This document shows, one piece after another, positions 18,123 through 27,341 of a stretch of DNA of 64,000 bases. The notes under the pieces were generated by a model. It saw only the letters and a program-made list of their open reading frames with translations, was not told the DNA's origin and did no database searches. Origin of the DNA: Litorimonas cladophorae (GTDB lineage: Bacteria; Pseudomonadota; Alphaproteobacteria; Caulobacterales; Maricaulaceae); assembly GCF_014652455.1 (NCBI RefSeq), contig NZ_BMYV01000001.1, positions 1 to 64,000 on the forward strand, in the 5' to 3' direction. How positions within the stretch are numbered: the stretch's first letter is position 1; each line of letters opens with the position of its first letter. The position numbers and the translations under genes are program-made.

Positions 18123-18902
18123 TCAAAGCAGCTCACTCACGGTCACGTCGGCCAGAACGGCTTCGTAAGCGTCTTTCTCCTCAGGACTGAAACTCGCGAA
18201 GAGTGTTTCGAAGGCGCGGTTGGCTTTTCCGTAACCCTTGCGCCCTGATTTGTCGTAGAATTTAGCGGCTTTGATGCGGTCTTTTTCGCGGCCTTTGCCA
18301 TGTTCGTGAGCGTCGCCCAGCAAATAGAGGCTTTTCATGTGGCCTCGCCGCGCGGCAAGCTCGAGACGAATGAATGCCGCCTCATATTGCCCATCCATAT
18401 ATAGGTCGCGGCCCGGTCGATAATCCTTATCCGCGCCATTGCTGAGAAGGCGGTAGCCTTTTCCCGTCGCGTGATGCCCCAACCACCATGCGGGCAGGGC
18501 GGCCAAAATTGCGAACTTCAACAAACTACCAAACGAGAACATGTCTATAAAAAAGAGATGGAACAGCCCGTTTGCAACCACCATTGTTGGGATGGCAATG
18601 ACGTAGATACGGCGGAATTTTCGGTTCCGTTCTGCAAAGAAAAACGCCAAGGCGATGATGAAAAGCGAGACCAGAAAAAGCTGTATGCGACCCGCCTGCA
18701 CTTCAAGTATTTTTTCACAAATAATCGACAGGCTGACCACGCCCATGACGAACGGCGCGATAAAGAGAACGAACCAAGTGATGAGGCTCGCGCGCATATA
18801 TTTAAAATGAATTCTAATAAAGCCAGGAACGCGCAAACCAAGTAAAAGCGGTGTGTACTTAAAAGTCGCCGCCTTCAGATTATGTTTGGACAAGAATTTC
18901 AA
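18123..18902 (-). CDS. Membrane protein with C-terminal Sel1-like repeats
   Basis: The 259-residue product has about four hydrophobic segments in residues 30-145 (for example ITWFVLFIAPFVMGVVSLSI and IYVIAIPTMVVANGLFHLFF). A soluble C-terminal part follows, with Sel1/TPR-type helices: YEAAFIRLELAARRGHMKSL, YLLGDAHEHGKGREKDRIKA, AKFYDKSGRKGYGKANRAFE. Sel1 repeats mediate protein contacts. The gene stands alone, convergent with the broken gene before it. Function is not known. Confidence 0.75.
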   Translation of the reverse strand: MKFLSKHNLKAATFKYTPLLLGLRVPGFIRIHFKYMRASLITWFVLFIAPFVMGVVSLSIICEKILEVQAGRIQLFLVSLFIIALAFFFAERNRKFRRIYVIAIPTMVVANGLFHLFFIDMFSFGSLLKFAILAALPAWWLGHHATGKGYRLLSNGADKDYRPGRDLYMDGQYEAAFIRLELAARRGHMKSLYLLGDAHEHGKGREKDRIKAAKFYDKSGRKGYGKANRAFETLFASFSPEEKDAYEAVLADVTVSELL

Positions 18903-18971
18903 AACAATACGTCTCCCGTCTCTTTACTGACATGGGAGTATGAACGTGTCACGCGCTGGCAAGATCTGAGT

Positions 18972-20006
18972 TTAGCTCACCGACCACCCCAAGGTCTCAC
19001 CCGCATGGAACGGAATGATGTCTGTCTCTGAAAGGGTTATCCGTTCAGGCACAAGTTGGTCGCGTTTCGTCAGTGTCATTTTACCTTCGTTGAGCGGCAA
19101 ACCATAAAAGCGGGGGCCATTGATTGAGGCAAATTTTTCAAGTTGATCTAGCGCGTTTTCCTCTTCGAAAGTCAGCGCGTAACTTTCCATCGCAAAGGGC
19201 GCGTTGAAAACACCTGCGCAACCGCAGGCGCTTTCCTTTGCACCAACAGCATGGGGCGCTGTGTCCGTACCCAGAAAGAATTTCGATGAGCCCGACGTCG
19301 CGGCTTTGCGCAAGGCCAGGCGATGTTTCTCGCGTTTGGCTATTGGAAGACAGTAATAATGCGGGCGAATCCCGCCTTCGAAAATGGCGTTTCGATTATA
19401 CCGCAAATGATGCGGCGTAATCGTGGCGGCGACGTTTTCGCCTGCCTCAGTGACGAAGTCTGCGGCTTCTTGCGTGGTAATATGCTCAAAAACGACTTTT
19501 AAGTTTGGATGCTCTTTCACAAGCCCCACCATAACTTCGTCAATAAAAACGGCTTCGCGGTCAAAGATATCGACGTCTTTATGTGTAACTTCTCCGTGGA
19601 CGAGCAGAGGCATGCCGACGTCTTCCATTGCATCTAAAACTTCGTGGATATTCTTGATGTCCGTCACGCCATGGGAAGAGTTCGTTGTCGCATTTGCCGG
19701 GTAGAGTTTGGCGGCGGTAAATACGCCTTCGTTTTTCCCGCGCCGCATTACTTCCGGGTCCATCGTGTCGGTCAAATAGGCCACCATTAATGGGGTAAAA
19801 TCCAGTGAAGGATCAACAGCGGCAAGGATGCGCTCGCGATAGGCACGGCCCATCTCCACAGTTGTCACAGGGGGTTTGAGGTTTGGCATCACAATGGCGC
19901 GGGCAAATTGGCGAGCCGTGTGGTTCACCACATCGGCCAGCATGGCCCCATCACGCAAGTGAACGTGCCAATCATCGGGGCGGCGAAGTGTCAGTGTTTG
20001 TGTCAT
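18972..20006 (-). CDS. pyrC: Dihydroorotase (class II)
   Basis: This 344-residue zinc enzyme closes carbamoyl-aspartate to dihydroorotate in pyrimidine synthesis. Metal ligands are visible in [11 protein letters not shown], in [17 protein letters not shown] (the Lys that is carboxylated), in LLVHGEVT, in VVFEHITT and in [10 protein letters not shown]. The length matches E. coli PyrC (348). It is a minus-strand gene with no clear operon partner. Confidence 0.97.
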   Translation of the reverse strand: MTQTLTLRRPDDWHVHLRDGAMLADVVNHTARQFARAIVMPNLKPPVTTVEMGRAYRERILAAVDPSLDFTPLMVAYLTDTMDPEVMRRGKNEGVFTAAKLYPANATTNSSHGVTDIKNIHEVLDAMEDVGMPLLVHGEVTHKDVDIFDREAVFIDEVMVGLVKEHPNLKVVFEHITTQEAADFVTEAGENVAATITPHHLRYNRNAIFEGGIRPHYYCLPIAKREKHRLALRKAATSGSSKFFLGTDTAPHAVGAKESACGCAGVFNAPFAMESYALTFEEENALDQLEKFASINGPRFYGLPLNEGKMTLTKRDQLVPERITLSETDIIPFHAGETLGWSVS

Positions 20007-20064
20007 GCGGTGGGTTTACCACCAACGGCGCAAGGGTCTAGTCCCAGATGATTTCCCTGGCTTA

Positions 20065-20481
20065 TTAATCCCAGTCCCGACGACGCAGATGCATCAGCGC
20101 CTCGCCATCCGCATCAAATAAGCTGAGCTTTAAATGTGTGGCTTCAACCCGACGCGTGTCCTGCAAATTGCGCATAAAGTTAGCTTCTGATTCCATCGAG
20201 CCGTAGCACATTTTCTTTGTACTGGCCAAAGCTCCTAAGGTCAGTGTCGTACCGTCTTGTGAATATTGGCCGAAAAAGGCGTTACATCCGCCATGCCCAA
20301 TGATTTCGCCATTTTGTTTGAAGGCGACGAATTGCTCTGCTGGGCCTTCGGGAACAGGTGACCATTCGCTACCCTCTAGATTGGCGAGGGGGCGCGCATT
20401 GCGAACATCTGTTGCGACTTTCGCGCAACCTGCGAGCACCAGCGCACCGATAGCGAGGGGAATAATGATCGGAAAAGCCAT
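20065..20481 (-). CDS. META-domain lipoprotein
   Basis: A 138-residue product with a hydrophobic start and the lipobox LAGC (Cys19). The rest resembles the META/HslJ domain: LEGSEWSPVP, EIIGHGGCNAFFGQYSQDGT and LGALASTKKMCYG, then ANFMRNLQDTRRVE. META proteins sit in the cell envelope and are linked to stress or antibiotic resistance in some species; no specific role is known here. Its start lies 3 bp after the stop of the TIGR02301 gene, so the two are probably co-transcribed. Confidence 0.85.
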   Translation of the reverse strand: MAFPIIIPLAIGALVLAGCAKVATDVRNARPLANLEGSEWSPVPEGPAEQFVAFKQNGEIIGHGGCNAFFGQYSQDGTTLTLGALASTKKMCYGSMESEANFMRNLQDTRRVEATHLKLSLFDADGEALMHLRRRDWD

Positions 20482-20484
20482 AGA

Positions 20485-20952
20485 TTAACGCTCTCGGTAA
20501 GGGTCGCCTAACATCGTCGAAATGTGACGTCCATTTTCTGCCAGGGCCGCCACATCGACAGAGACAGCATTGCTGCATTCTGTATGGCGTTCTTTTTCTT
20601 GATAGTACCCAGCATTGAAGGCACGGACTAATTGGCGGCGACGGTCGGCGTCACCATCGGATTCGGTATCCATCATCTGCTGCCCATAGTCGCGCCATTT
20701 CTGGTCGTTGGGTCCAAAACAGAGCGTGCGTAGGTAATGTATCTGACCTAGGTTTTTGGCCAAGGCCTCAACGAGGCTGGTCATCGTGACCATGTCTTGC
20801 TCGACACGTAACTCTGCGGCCTCTCGCGCTTTGAGCGCAAGCTCTCGTTTCTCTTTCGCCGTCAACGGCTGTTCCGCTTCGGCATCTTGCGCCCAAGTTG
20901 GCGCAGCCAGAAGCAAAAGTGGCAGGGTGAATATGGCCAGTCGGGACAACAT
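20485..20952 (-). CDS. TIGR02301-family secreted protein
   Basis: The 155-residue protein has a signal peptide (MLSRLAIFTLPLLLLAAPTW, then AQD). The mature part shows LVEALAKNLGQIHYLRTLCF, WRDYGQQMMDTE and RRRQLVRAFNAGYYQEKERH, followed by TECS. This fits the alphaproteobacterial family TIGR02301, whose function is not known. It lies 9 bp after the Nudix gene and 3 bp before the META gene on the minus strand. Confidence 0.85.
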   Translation of the reverse strand: MLSRLAIFTLPLLLLAAPTWAQDAEAEQPLTAKEKRELALKAREAAELRVEQDMVTMTSLVEALAKNLGQIHYLRTLCFGPNDQKWRDYGQQMMDTESDGDADRRRQLVRAFNAGYYQEKERHTECSNAVSVDVAALAENGRHISTMLGDPYRER

Positions 20953-20961
20953 AATTTCAGT

Positions 20962-21390
20962 TTAAGCAGCGTTGTCGGAAAACAAAGCCATTTTCGCATG
21001 ACCCTCGCGAATGACACGCACTGTTTCGGGCCACATGCCCAAGGCGTCAATCTCCGTTAGGGCTACAAAACGCGCTTGATCGGCATCATCTCCCGCGACA
21101 GGCTCTCCGTCTGTCCACCGCGCTAAATAGTCATGAAGGCGATAGTGAAAGCCTTCGAAATCTGCGTCCAACGCCGTTATTTTCGTCAGCAGATCTGCGG
21201 TCACGGATGTTTCTTCTGTCAGTTCGCGCAGGGCAGCTTGGCTTTCGGTTTCATTCGGCTCTATGCGTCCGCCTGGTATGGACCACTCGCCCTTACGCGG
21301 CGCAGTGCCGCGTTGGATTAGCAGCACTTCGTTACCTCGTAGGCAAACGACGCCCACACAATCCGTTCGTGTCTTTGATGTCATACGCAT
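20962..21390 (-). CDS. Nudix hydrolase
   Basis: A 142-residue protein with a complete Nudix box, GRIEPNETESQAALRELTEE, which fits GX5EX7REUXEEXGU apart from Thr for Gly near its end. Such enzymes split nucleoside diphosphates linked to another group; the SIPGGRIE start resembles ADP-ribose or NADH-type and MutT-like members. The substrate cannot be set from sequence. It is the first gene of a three-gene minus-strand run and is divergent from the SRAP gene, with only 34 bp between the two starts. Confidence 0.9.
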   Translation of the reverse strand: MRMTSKTRTDCVGVVCLRGNEVLLIQRGTAPRKGEWSIPGGRIEPNETESQAALRELTEETSVTADLLTKITALDADFEGFHYRLHDYLARWTDGEPVAGDDADQARFVALTEIDALGMWPETVRVIREGHAKMALFSDNAA

Positions 21391-21424
21391 TCCCTTACGT
21401 CCTGCGGCCCCCTATATCGAGTGC

Positions 21425-22129
21425 ATGTGCGGAAGATATACACTTGCTGGGAACCTAGACCAGATTGCGGCGCGGTTTGGGGCAGAAACAAGCCATGATG
21501 GTTTGTGGGACTGGGAACCGAAGTATAATATCGCGCCGGGTGCCGTCGTTCCGGTGATCGCTTTTAATGGCGAGAAAGACCGGACCGTTGTCCCGATGCG
21601 GTGGGGGCTGCATCCCTCTTGGCGGAAAGAGCCGCCAGAGGGCCGCCCATTGTTCAATGCGCGAGTTGAAACGGCGAAGGAAAAGCCCAGCTTCCGAACG
21701 CCTTATAAACGCCGACGCGCCCTGATTCCGACCTCGGGCTGGTATGAATGGGAACGTGTTGAAATGCCAGACGGCAAGGAAATGAAGCAACCGCATTTCA
21801 TATTCGAAGATAGCGAAGATGTGGGTACCGACATTTTTGCATTTGCGGGGCTCTGGGAGCGCTGGCGCGTTGATGAAGGGATCGAGCTTCTCTCTTGCAC
21901 AATTTTGACGACACCCGCGCTTGGCGATGTGAAGCATCTCCATCATCGGATGCCGGTTCGTTTGCCCGAAAATCGCTGGGATGAGTGGTTGGATTGGGAG
22001 GCTAATCCTGACTTTACGCTCATGTCGAAATTAGATGGCGCAGATCTTGGGCATTATGAAGTTGATCGCGCCGTAGGGAATGCTCGGAATGAAGGGGCAG
22101 ACTTAATCAAGCCCTATGTTGCGCTCTGA
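21425..22129 (+). CDS. SOS response-associated peptidase (SRAP / YedK / HMCES family)
   Basis: I start this at ATG 21425 so that the catalytic Cys is residue 2 (MCGRYTLAG), as the family requires after Met removal; an upstream frame extension would abolish this. The 234-residue protein contains NARVET, RRALIPTSGWYEWE and HLHHRMPVRLP, which hold the Asn, Glu and His of the active site. SRAP proteins form a thiazolidine crosslink with abasic sites in single-stranded DNA and so protect them. No LexA box was evident in the short divergent region. Confidence 0.95.
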   Translation: MCGRYTLAGNLDQIAARFGAETSHDGLWDWEPKYNIAPGAVVPVIAFNGEKDRTVVPMRWGLHPSWRKEPPEGRPLFNARVETAKEKPSFRTPYKRRRALIPTSGWYEWERVEMPDGKEMKQPHFIFEDSEDVGTDIFAFAGLWERWRVDEGIELLSCTILTTPALGDVKHLHHRMPVRLPENRWDEWLDWEANPDFTLMSKLDGADLGHYEVDRAVGNARNEGADLIKPYVAL

Positions 22130-22158
22130 CCCCGTGTGCCGTTTGAACACAAAAACGA

Positions 22159-23232
22159 CTAAGTAATTTTCGGGTCTGCGGTCGGACCGGGAACCTCATC
22201 TGGTATAATCTGACCTTCAGCCATTGGCTCTGGTCCAGACGGGGCAGAAACTTCCGTCATGAGGACTTTTTGTGCCGTGAATTTCGCGACAAAATCAGCC
22301 ATGGCTGCGCCCCGTTTTCCTAGTGGACGGGCTGGCCCACGCGTCGTGTCTGCAATGGTTTGACGTTCGAGTTCCGAATTAATCTGCGCACCGAGGATGA
22401 CGACCGTTGCCGTCAGCCAGAGCCAGACGAGCAGAATTACAACCGACGCCAATCCGCCAAAAGTCTCGTTGTAATTTCCGAATTGCTGAACAAATTTTGA
22501 AAATCCAAAGCTGATAGACATCCAACTGACGAGGGCAAATGCAATCCCGGGAAACAACCAGCGTTTCCGGGCTGGACGACGCGACGGACCAAACCGGTAC
22601 ATCACACCGCAGGCAAAACAGAAAACGGTAACGAGTAAAACCCACGGCAAAATGCGCGTGGCAATCTGAGCCGAGCCTTCAAGATGCGCGTAGGTCAGCG
22701 CAGCAGGCACGCCGATAATAACCAGCAGTGATATCCAAACGAAGATCAAGCTGCCTAATGTCATGAGTGTAGCGTAGAGTAAGAAGACCAAAGGGTTCCG
22801 ATCTTCAATTTCTTCATAGGCCACATTCATCGCCCGCATCATGGCTCGAATACCTGCACCAGCAGAAAAGAATGCGATGCCTAAGGATATGAAAATACCA
22901 AAGCTTGCGTTGGAGGGCGGTGCCGAAAGGACGCTGGTGACCTGTCCTTCTAAAATTGAAAAAGCTTCTCCCGGCAAGAGAGACGCCACCGTGTCTATGA
23001 TGCCATCTACATCGCCTGGATTGGCAAAGTAGGAGAAGGTCGACAAGGCCGCAGATATCAAGGGAAACACTGCCAGGAGAGAAAAAAACGCAACGCCTGC
23101 CGCGATAACACTCACATTGTCGTGGTGAGCTGCCAACCAAGTTCGTTTTAACACGCTAAACCAGTCCCCACCGGAGTATTTCCACGGACTGTCGACATCT
23201 GTCTGTTCGAAATCCCGTGTAAACTCTTTCAC
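22159..23232 (-). CDS. YihY/virulence factor BrkB family membrane protein
   Basis: The protein has about six membrane segments. Family motifs include HHDNVSVIAAGVAFFSLLAVFP near the N-terminus and FGGLASVVILLVWLWLTATVVILGAQINSE at the end. I choose GTG at 23232 (357 residues): it has AAGGA ten bases upstream and lies past the yaaA stop. A TTG at 23337 would extend it by 35 residues but would overlap yaaA by 92 nt. Its role is unclear; family members are broadly spread inner membrane proteins, no longer thought to be RNase BN. A hydrophilic tail of about 70 residues follows the last helix. Confidence 0.85.
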   Translation of the reverse strand: MKEFTRDFEQTDVDSPWKYSGGDWFSVLKRTWLAAHHDNVSVIAAGVAFFSLLAVFPLISAALSTFSYFANPGDVDGIIDTVASLLPGEAFSILEGQVTSVLSAPPSNASFGIFISLGIAFFSAGAGIRAMMRAMNVAYEEIEDRNPLVFLLYATLMTLGSLIFVWISLLVIIGVPAALTYAHLEGSAQIATRILPWVLLVTVFCFACGVMYRFGPSRRPARKRWLFPGIAFALVSWMSISFGFSKFVQQFGNYNETFGGLASVVILLVWLWLTATVVILGAQINSELERQTIADTTRGPARPLGKRGAAMADFVAKFTAQKVLMTEVSAPSGPEPMAEGQIIPDEVPGPTADPKIT

Positions 23233-23245
23233 GTCTGGTGTTTCC

Positions 23246-24034
23246 TTAGCTGCCTTTTTTGGGCGGTTGGGGTCGAGCGAAAACCAAATTGTCTTCTGTT
23301 GAACGCGCAGGATCGAATTTATATCCGCCCGCGTCAAAGTCTTTTAGGCCGTCAACACGATCTACCCGATTTTGTATAATCCACCGCGCCATTAAACCTC
23401 GTCCAAATTTTGTGTAATATTGCACGGGGCGTGATTTTCCGTCTTTATCTTCCATGAATTTCGCGGAAATTACGTGGCTGCTTAGCGCTTTTTCGTCGGC
23501 AGCTTTGAAATACTCATTCGATGCGAGATTGACGATCGTGCGATCCTCATGGGACTCAAGTTCGGCGTTTAGAGCTGGCGCGAGCACATCCTTCCAAAAG
23601 GCATAAAGGTTTTTCCCACGGGGGGTCTCAAATTTTGTACCCATCTCAAGTCGATAAGGTTGGATCGCATCCATCGGACGCAATACGCCATATAGACCTG
23701 ATAAAATGCGTAAGTGATCTTGCGCATAGGCTAAATCTTCATCCGACATAGATTTGGCCTCTAGCCCCCAATACACGTCACCGTCAAAGGCAAGCCCTGC
23801 GGCTTTGGCTGAGTTTGATTGCCCGTCGAGGTTAAAAGCTTGGAAACGCTCCACGTTCAAATTTGCAAGATTATCTGAAATATGCATCAGCTTTTTCAGA
23901 TCATCGGGCGTCTTTGTTTTCGCGAGTTTGGCTAGTTCGCGCGTGTCATTTTCAAATCGCGGACGCGTGGCGGATAATCCAGTCGTGGCTGGATCCATAT
24001 TCATTTTTTTTGCAGGGGAAAGTAGGGTGAGCAT
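23246..24034 (-). CDS. yaaA: Peroxide stress protein YaaA
   Basis: A 262-residue DUF328 protein: MLTLLSPAKKMNMDP, LYGVLRPMDAIQPYRLEMGT, NLASNEYFKA and YTKFGRGLMARWIIQNRV are all characteristic. In E. coli YaaA lowers free iron and protects DNA during peroxide stress. The start has a clear GAGGAGGCGACT site before ATG. The YihY gene follows closely, which suggests co-transcription. Confidence 0.93.
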   Translation of the reverse strand: MLTLLSPAKKMNMDPATTGLSATRPRFENDTRELAKLAKTKTPDDLKKLMHISDNLANLNVERFQAFNLDGQSNSAKAAGLAFDGDVYWGLEAKSMSDEDLAYAQDHLRILSGLYGVLRPMDAIQPYRLEMGTKFETPRGKNLYAFWKDVLAPALNAELESHEDRTIVNLASNEYFKAADEKALSSHVISAKFMEDKDGKSRPVQYYTKFGRGLMARWIIQNRVDRVDGLKDFDAGGYKFDPARSTEDNLVFARPQPPKKGS

Positions 24035-24298
24035 AGTCGCCTCCTCATAGGATCAACTGCGTTATTGCAATCAGTATCCGTGGGTTGGTTAAGTTTTAGA
24101 TATAGGGAGCGGACTAACGGAGTACTAGTCACAATTCCTTGACCAATCATCTGAAGACAATTAAGCAGCCGTATGTTCTTCATGATTTTCACACCTCCAC
24201 AAATCTAGCGAGCGCCTCTCGGCGTGAATTTCGCGAACCGGCTCTTTTGGCGGGTTGATTTATTGTGGCCGTTGTTTGGCCAAGTGTGGACACACCTC

Positions 24299-24697
24299 AT
24301 GTATATTAGATTTATTTCGCCCGTGCGCCCGAGTGCGCGCAGCGTAGACTATGGCTTGTTTCAAGCTATCATCGCTTGTCGAGACTACGACGATTACCCC
24401 AAATGGTTGAGAAGTCAGGTTGAGTCAGAATTTGAATGGTTCAAAACCTATTTGCCATCGCCAGATGAAAAACACTTTCCCGATCATCAGGTCCGTGCAC
24501 GCGCCGCCCATATCTGTTGGTTCCGCGCAGAGGCAACGGGAATGGTCAGGCGCGCGTTCTTTATTAAAGCGCTTTTGAATGAAATTGGATGCACAATTGT
24601 CGTTCGGAAAACGAATAATCCCGGGCAAATTATTTACTCGGATAAATGGCAGGTGGTCGCGCGACCCAACAAACAAACGCCAATTCGATGGGCCTAA
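24299..24697 (+). CDS. Conserved hypothetical protein
   Basis: I start at ATG 24299 (MYIRFISPVRPSARSVDYGL), giving 132 residues; a GTG at 24224 in frame would add 25 hydrophobic residues with no good ribosome-binding site. The middle has WLRSQVESEFEWFKTYLPSP and RARAAHICWFRAEATGMVRR, and the end has GQIIYSDKWQVVARP. The Trp/Phe-rich pattern seems like a small cytoplasmic protein family of alphaproteobacteria, but I cannot name it or its role. It overlaps the convergent dehydrogenase gene by 4 nt. Confidence 0.7.
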   Translation: MYIRFISPVRPSARSVDYGLFQAIIACRDYDDYPKWLRSQVESEFEWFKTYLPSPDEKHFPDHQVRARAAHICWFRAEATGMVRRAFFIKALLNEIGCTIVVRKTNNPGQIIYSDKWQVVARPNKQTPIRWA

Positions 24698-26082
24698 ACC
24701 ATGACCCTTGGGTTCATAATGCGATCGGGGTCTAAGGCGCTTTTTATTGCGCGGAGTAGCTTCATCTTTACGGGTGAGGCGCGCTCCGCGAGGTCTTCGC
24801 GTTTCATAATGCCAATGCCATGTTCTGCAGAAATTGACCCGCCCAGCGTATCAACAATATCAAAAACAGGTTGTGATAAGGCGTCCCAATTCTTGAGGAA
24901 GGCCTCTCTATCACTGCCTTCGGGTTGAGCGATATTGTAATGAATATTGCCGTCGCCGAAATGCCCAAACCCAACGGGGCGACACCCCGGAACGACATTC
25001 TGCATGGCGGCATCTGCGCGTTTGAAAAATGTTGCAATCTGGTCAATCGGCACAGTTATATCATGTTTGACGGAGCCGCCTAAGAACTTCTGCCCCGCTG
25101 ACATATGTTCGCGAATAGATAGAATATCTGCGGCTTGTGTTTCGTTGAGTGCTATAATTGCATCTCGCACTTGATTGTTTTCAAATGCTTTTCCAATTAC
25201 ATTCTCGGCGATAGATTGGCCTTCTTCCTCAGTTTCCACTTCCCAATCGCAAAGTAAATACCAAGGGTGACTGTTTGCAAACGGATCGCGAATACCGTCA
25301 AAATTATCTACAACGGCACGATAGCCAATCTCGGGCATGACCTCGAACATGGCGAGTTTCCCACCCGCCCGAAACGCCTCTAATAAAGACACGGCCATCG
25401 CGGCGCTCTCCAAGCCAATGAGGGCCCGTTGCACATATCCAGGTTTCGGAAACAGTTTCAGCGACGCCGCCGTGATGATGCCAAGCGTGCCTTCCGCGCC
25501 CAAAAATAATCGGCTGAGATCATAGCCGGTATTGTCTTTGCGCAGCGAGGTTAGCCCATTGAAAATTGAGCCATCAGCTAAGACAGCTTCGACACCAAAG
25601 ACCAGCTCTTTTGTTGTCCCATATTTCAAAACATGGTTGCCGCCTGCATTCGTCGACAAGACGCCGCCCACTGTGCAGCTACCTTGGCTGGAGAGGGTAA
25701 GGGGAAATTTGCGATTGGCTTCATCTGCGGCGTCGAGAACGGATTGTAGTGTTGCTCCGGCTTCAACCGTCATCGCATTGGCGGTGGTGTTTAAGTCTCG
25801 GATCGCCGTCATTTTTTTGAGGCTGATTAAGACCTCGTCTTGAGGCGTGTTCCCGCCGACCAGTCCAGTATTTCCGCCCTGGGGCATGATTGGCAATTTA
25901 TGCGCCGCGCAAATCTTGACAGCGGTCGCGACTTCCTCAGTGGTGCGGGGAGTCACTAGGATTGGTGTTTTGCCAAAATATTTATCCCGCCACTCTCGCA
26001 AATGTGGATCGATTAAATCCGGGTCTTGCGTCCAAGCACCCGTTGGCAAGGCCTCTTTCAGGGCATCAATTCCCGCGCTCAT
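24694..26082 (-). CDS. FAD-linked 2-hydroxyacid dehydrogenase (D-2-hydroxyglutarate / D-lactate dehydrogenase type)
   Basis: The 462-residue protein has the FAD_binding_4 (PCMH) domain at the N-terminus, with LPIMPQGGNTGLVGGNTPQ and TLSSQGSCTVGGVLSTNAGG. The C-terminal FAD-oxidase domain has GFGHFGDGNIHYNIAQP and SISAEHGIGIMKREDL, which hold the metal-binding histidines. The family oxidises D-2-hydroxyacids and passes electrons to quinone or an electron-transfer flavoprotein. D-2-hydroxyglutarate is a likely substrate, tied to serine biosynthesis, but D-lactate or glycolate cannot be excluded. Its ATG overlaps the end of the tsaC gene by 4 nt. Confidence 0.9.
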   Translation of the reverse strand: MSAGIDALKEALPTGAWTQDPDLIDPHLREWRDKYFGKTPILVTPRTTEEVATAVKICAAHKLPIMPQGGNTGLVGGNTPQDEVLISLKKMTAIRDLNTTANAMTVEAGATLQSVLDAADEANRKFPLTLSSQGSCTVGGVLSTNAGGNHVLKYGTTKELVFGVEAVLADGSIFNGLTSLRKDNTGYDLSRLFLGAEGTLGIITAASLKLFPKPGYVQRALIGLESAAMAVSLLEAFRAGGKLAMFEVMPEIGYRAVVDNFDGIRDPFANSHPWYLLCDWEVETEEEGQSIAENVIGKAFENNQVRDAIIALNETQAADILSIREHMSAGQKFLGGSVKHDITVPIDQIATFFKRADAAMQNVVPGCRPVGFGHFGDGNIHYNIAQPEGSDREAFLKNWDALSQPVFDIVDTLGGSISAEHGIGIMKREDLAERASPVKMKLLRAIKSALDPDRIMNPRVMV

Positions 26083-26675
26083 TTGTCATCTCCCGAGAGC
26101 TTGAGGTCGCCTTGCCGAAGGATGGTCATTCTACCTTCTGCTATTCGCACAATGGTTGAGGGCGCGCCAGATAACGGGCCGGTCGCCGCCATGCCAGCCG
26201 CGACACGGTCACCGACAGAGGCCAGCGCTTGGTTAAATTTCACCGAGTCTGGCTCGCCCGATTTGTTGGCGCTGGTCAAGGCGATGGGGAGATCGAGATA
26301 GTCCACCCAATCCGCATCCGGGCAGCGCAGAGCGATGGTTCTTGTGCCATTCACGGCACCCAAGGCCCGTGGATTGATTTGAACATCATCAGAGGCGTTG
26401 AGCACGATTGTCAGAGACCCAGGCCAATATTGCCGCGCGAGGTCACGCGCAAAGTCGTCAAAATATGCCAGTTGTTCGGCTTGCTCGACGTCTCTCACGC
26501 AAACGGCGAGAGGTTTGTCAAAATCTCGCCCTTTGATCTCATAAATTCTTTCCACACCCAGCTTCGAATCTGCCCGTGCCGCAAGGCCGTAGACCGTCTC
26601 TGTGGGCAGAATGACAACTTTATCCGTGTTCAGCGCCTCGCAGACTGTGTCCCATTGTGACTGTGACGGCGTCAT
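26079..26675 (-). CDS. tsaC: L-threonylcarbamoyladenylate synthase (TsaC/YrdC type)
   Basis: I start at ATG 26675, MTPSQSQWDTVCEALNTDK, giving 198 residues; its A-T-G-A overlaps the yceI stop. Family motifs are VVILPTETVYGLAARADS, IYEIKGRDFDKPLAV, WPGSLTIVL and PIALTSANKSGEP. The enzyme makes threonylcarbamoyl-AMP from threonine, bicarbonate and ATP for t6A37 of ANN-decoding tRNAs. A single YrdC domain without the Sua5 C-terminal domain is seen. It is in a minus-strand run yceI-tsaC-dehydrogenase with overlapping ends. Confidence 0.93.
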   Translation of the reverse strand: MTPSQSQWDTVCEALNTDKVVILPTETVYGLAARADSKLGVERIYEIKGRDFDKPLAVCVRDVEQAEQLAYFDDFARDLARQYWPGSLTIVLNASDDVQINPRALGAVNGTRTIALRCPDADWVDYLDLPIALTSANKSGEPDSVKFNQALASVGDRVAAGMAATGPLSGAPSTIVRIAEGRMTILRQGDLKLSGDDK

Positions 26676-27271
26676 TGGGCTTCGTTGAACTCCGCCTGAA
26701 TTTGCAGGGTGACCTCGTCGCCGATCCCGAAATTCGTTAGATAATCCATGCCCCAATCGGAGCGTCTGATTTTGGCAGTCGCGGAAAACCCTAATGTTGC
26801 GCCGGGGTGGCCAAAACTTTTGCCAGATCCATTATAGGTTACGTCCAGGGTTACGGGTTTTGTGATGCCGCGTAGGGTAAGATCGCCTGTGACGGTTCCC
26901 GTTGAATCTGTGGCTTTGACGGCAGACGTCGAAATAAAGCGGATTTCAGGATGTTTCTCTCCGTCAAAATACTTGCCATCAGTTCCCAAAGTGTCATCCC
27001 ATTCGGGGTCGCCCGTTGAGACGCTGATGGGATCGATGCGGATGTCGACGCGGCTGGCTGTTGGGTCATTCGGGTTGAAATCTAATGCGCCGGAAATGTC
27101 ATCAAATCGCGCCGTGTAGAACGATAGGCCTGAATGGCTAAGCGACCAATTGACGGACGCATGAGCGGGGTCAAGGACATAAGCCCCTTCGGGCGCCGCG
27201 CTGACGTCCAAAGTTGGCGGCGTTGCGCAGGCCGTCAGAACCAAAAGCAGGGGGAGCAAAAGTTTTTTCAT
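26672..27271 (-). CDS. YceI-family lipoprotein
   Basis: This 199-residue protein has a lipobox ending LTAC (Cys15). The mature part is a YceI lipocalin-like barrel: YVLDPAHASVNWSLSHSG, FDDISGALDFNPNDP, FDGEKHPEIRFISTSAVK, LTLRGITKPVTLDVTYNG and RRSDWGMDYL. YceI proteins bind polyisoprenoid lipids in the periplasm; the actual ligand here is not known. Its stop overlaps the tsaC start. Confidence 0.93.
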   Translation of the reverse strand: MKKLLLPLLLVLTACATPPTLDVSAAPEGAYVLDPAHASVNWSLSHSGLSFYTARFDDISGALDFNPNDPTASRVDIRIDPISVSTGDPEWDDTLGTDGKYFDGEKHPEIRFISTSAVKATDSTGTVTGDLTLRGITKPVTLDVTYNGSGKSFGHPGATLGFSATAKIRRSDWGMDYLTNFGIGDEVTLQIQAEFNEAQ

Positions 27272-27341
27272 ATCTACATCCTAACGCGCTTTACGGCAAA
27301 ATATAGTTGAAAGCGCCGCGACCGTGTCGCAAAGCCGCGAA

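Noticed and set aside
26675-26756. 27-residue N-terminal extension of the TsaC protein
   Set aside because: Begins inside yceI at an unsupported codon and has no family similarity; ATG 26675 overlaps the yceI stop in the usual ATGA manner.
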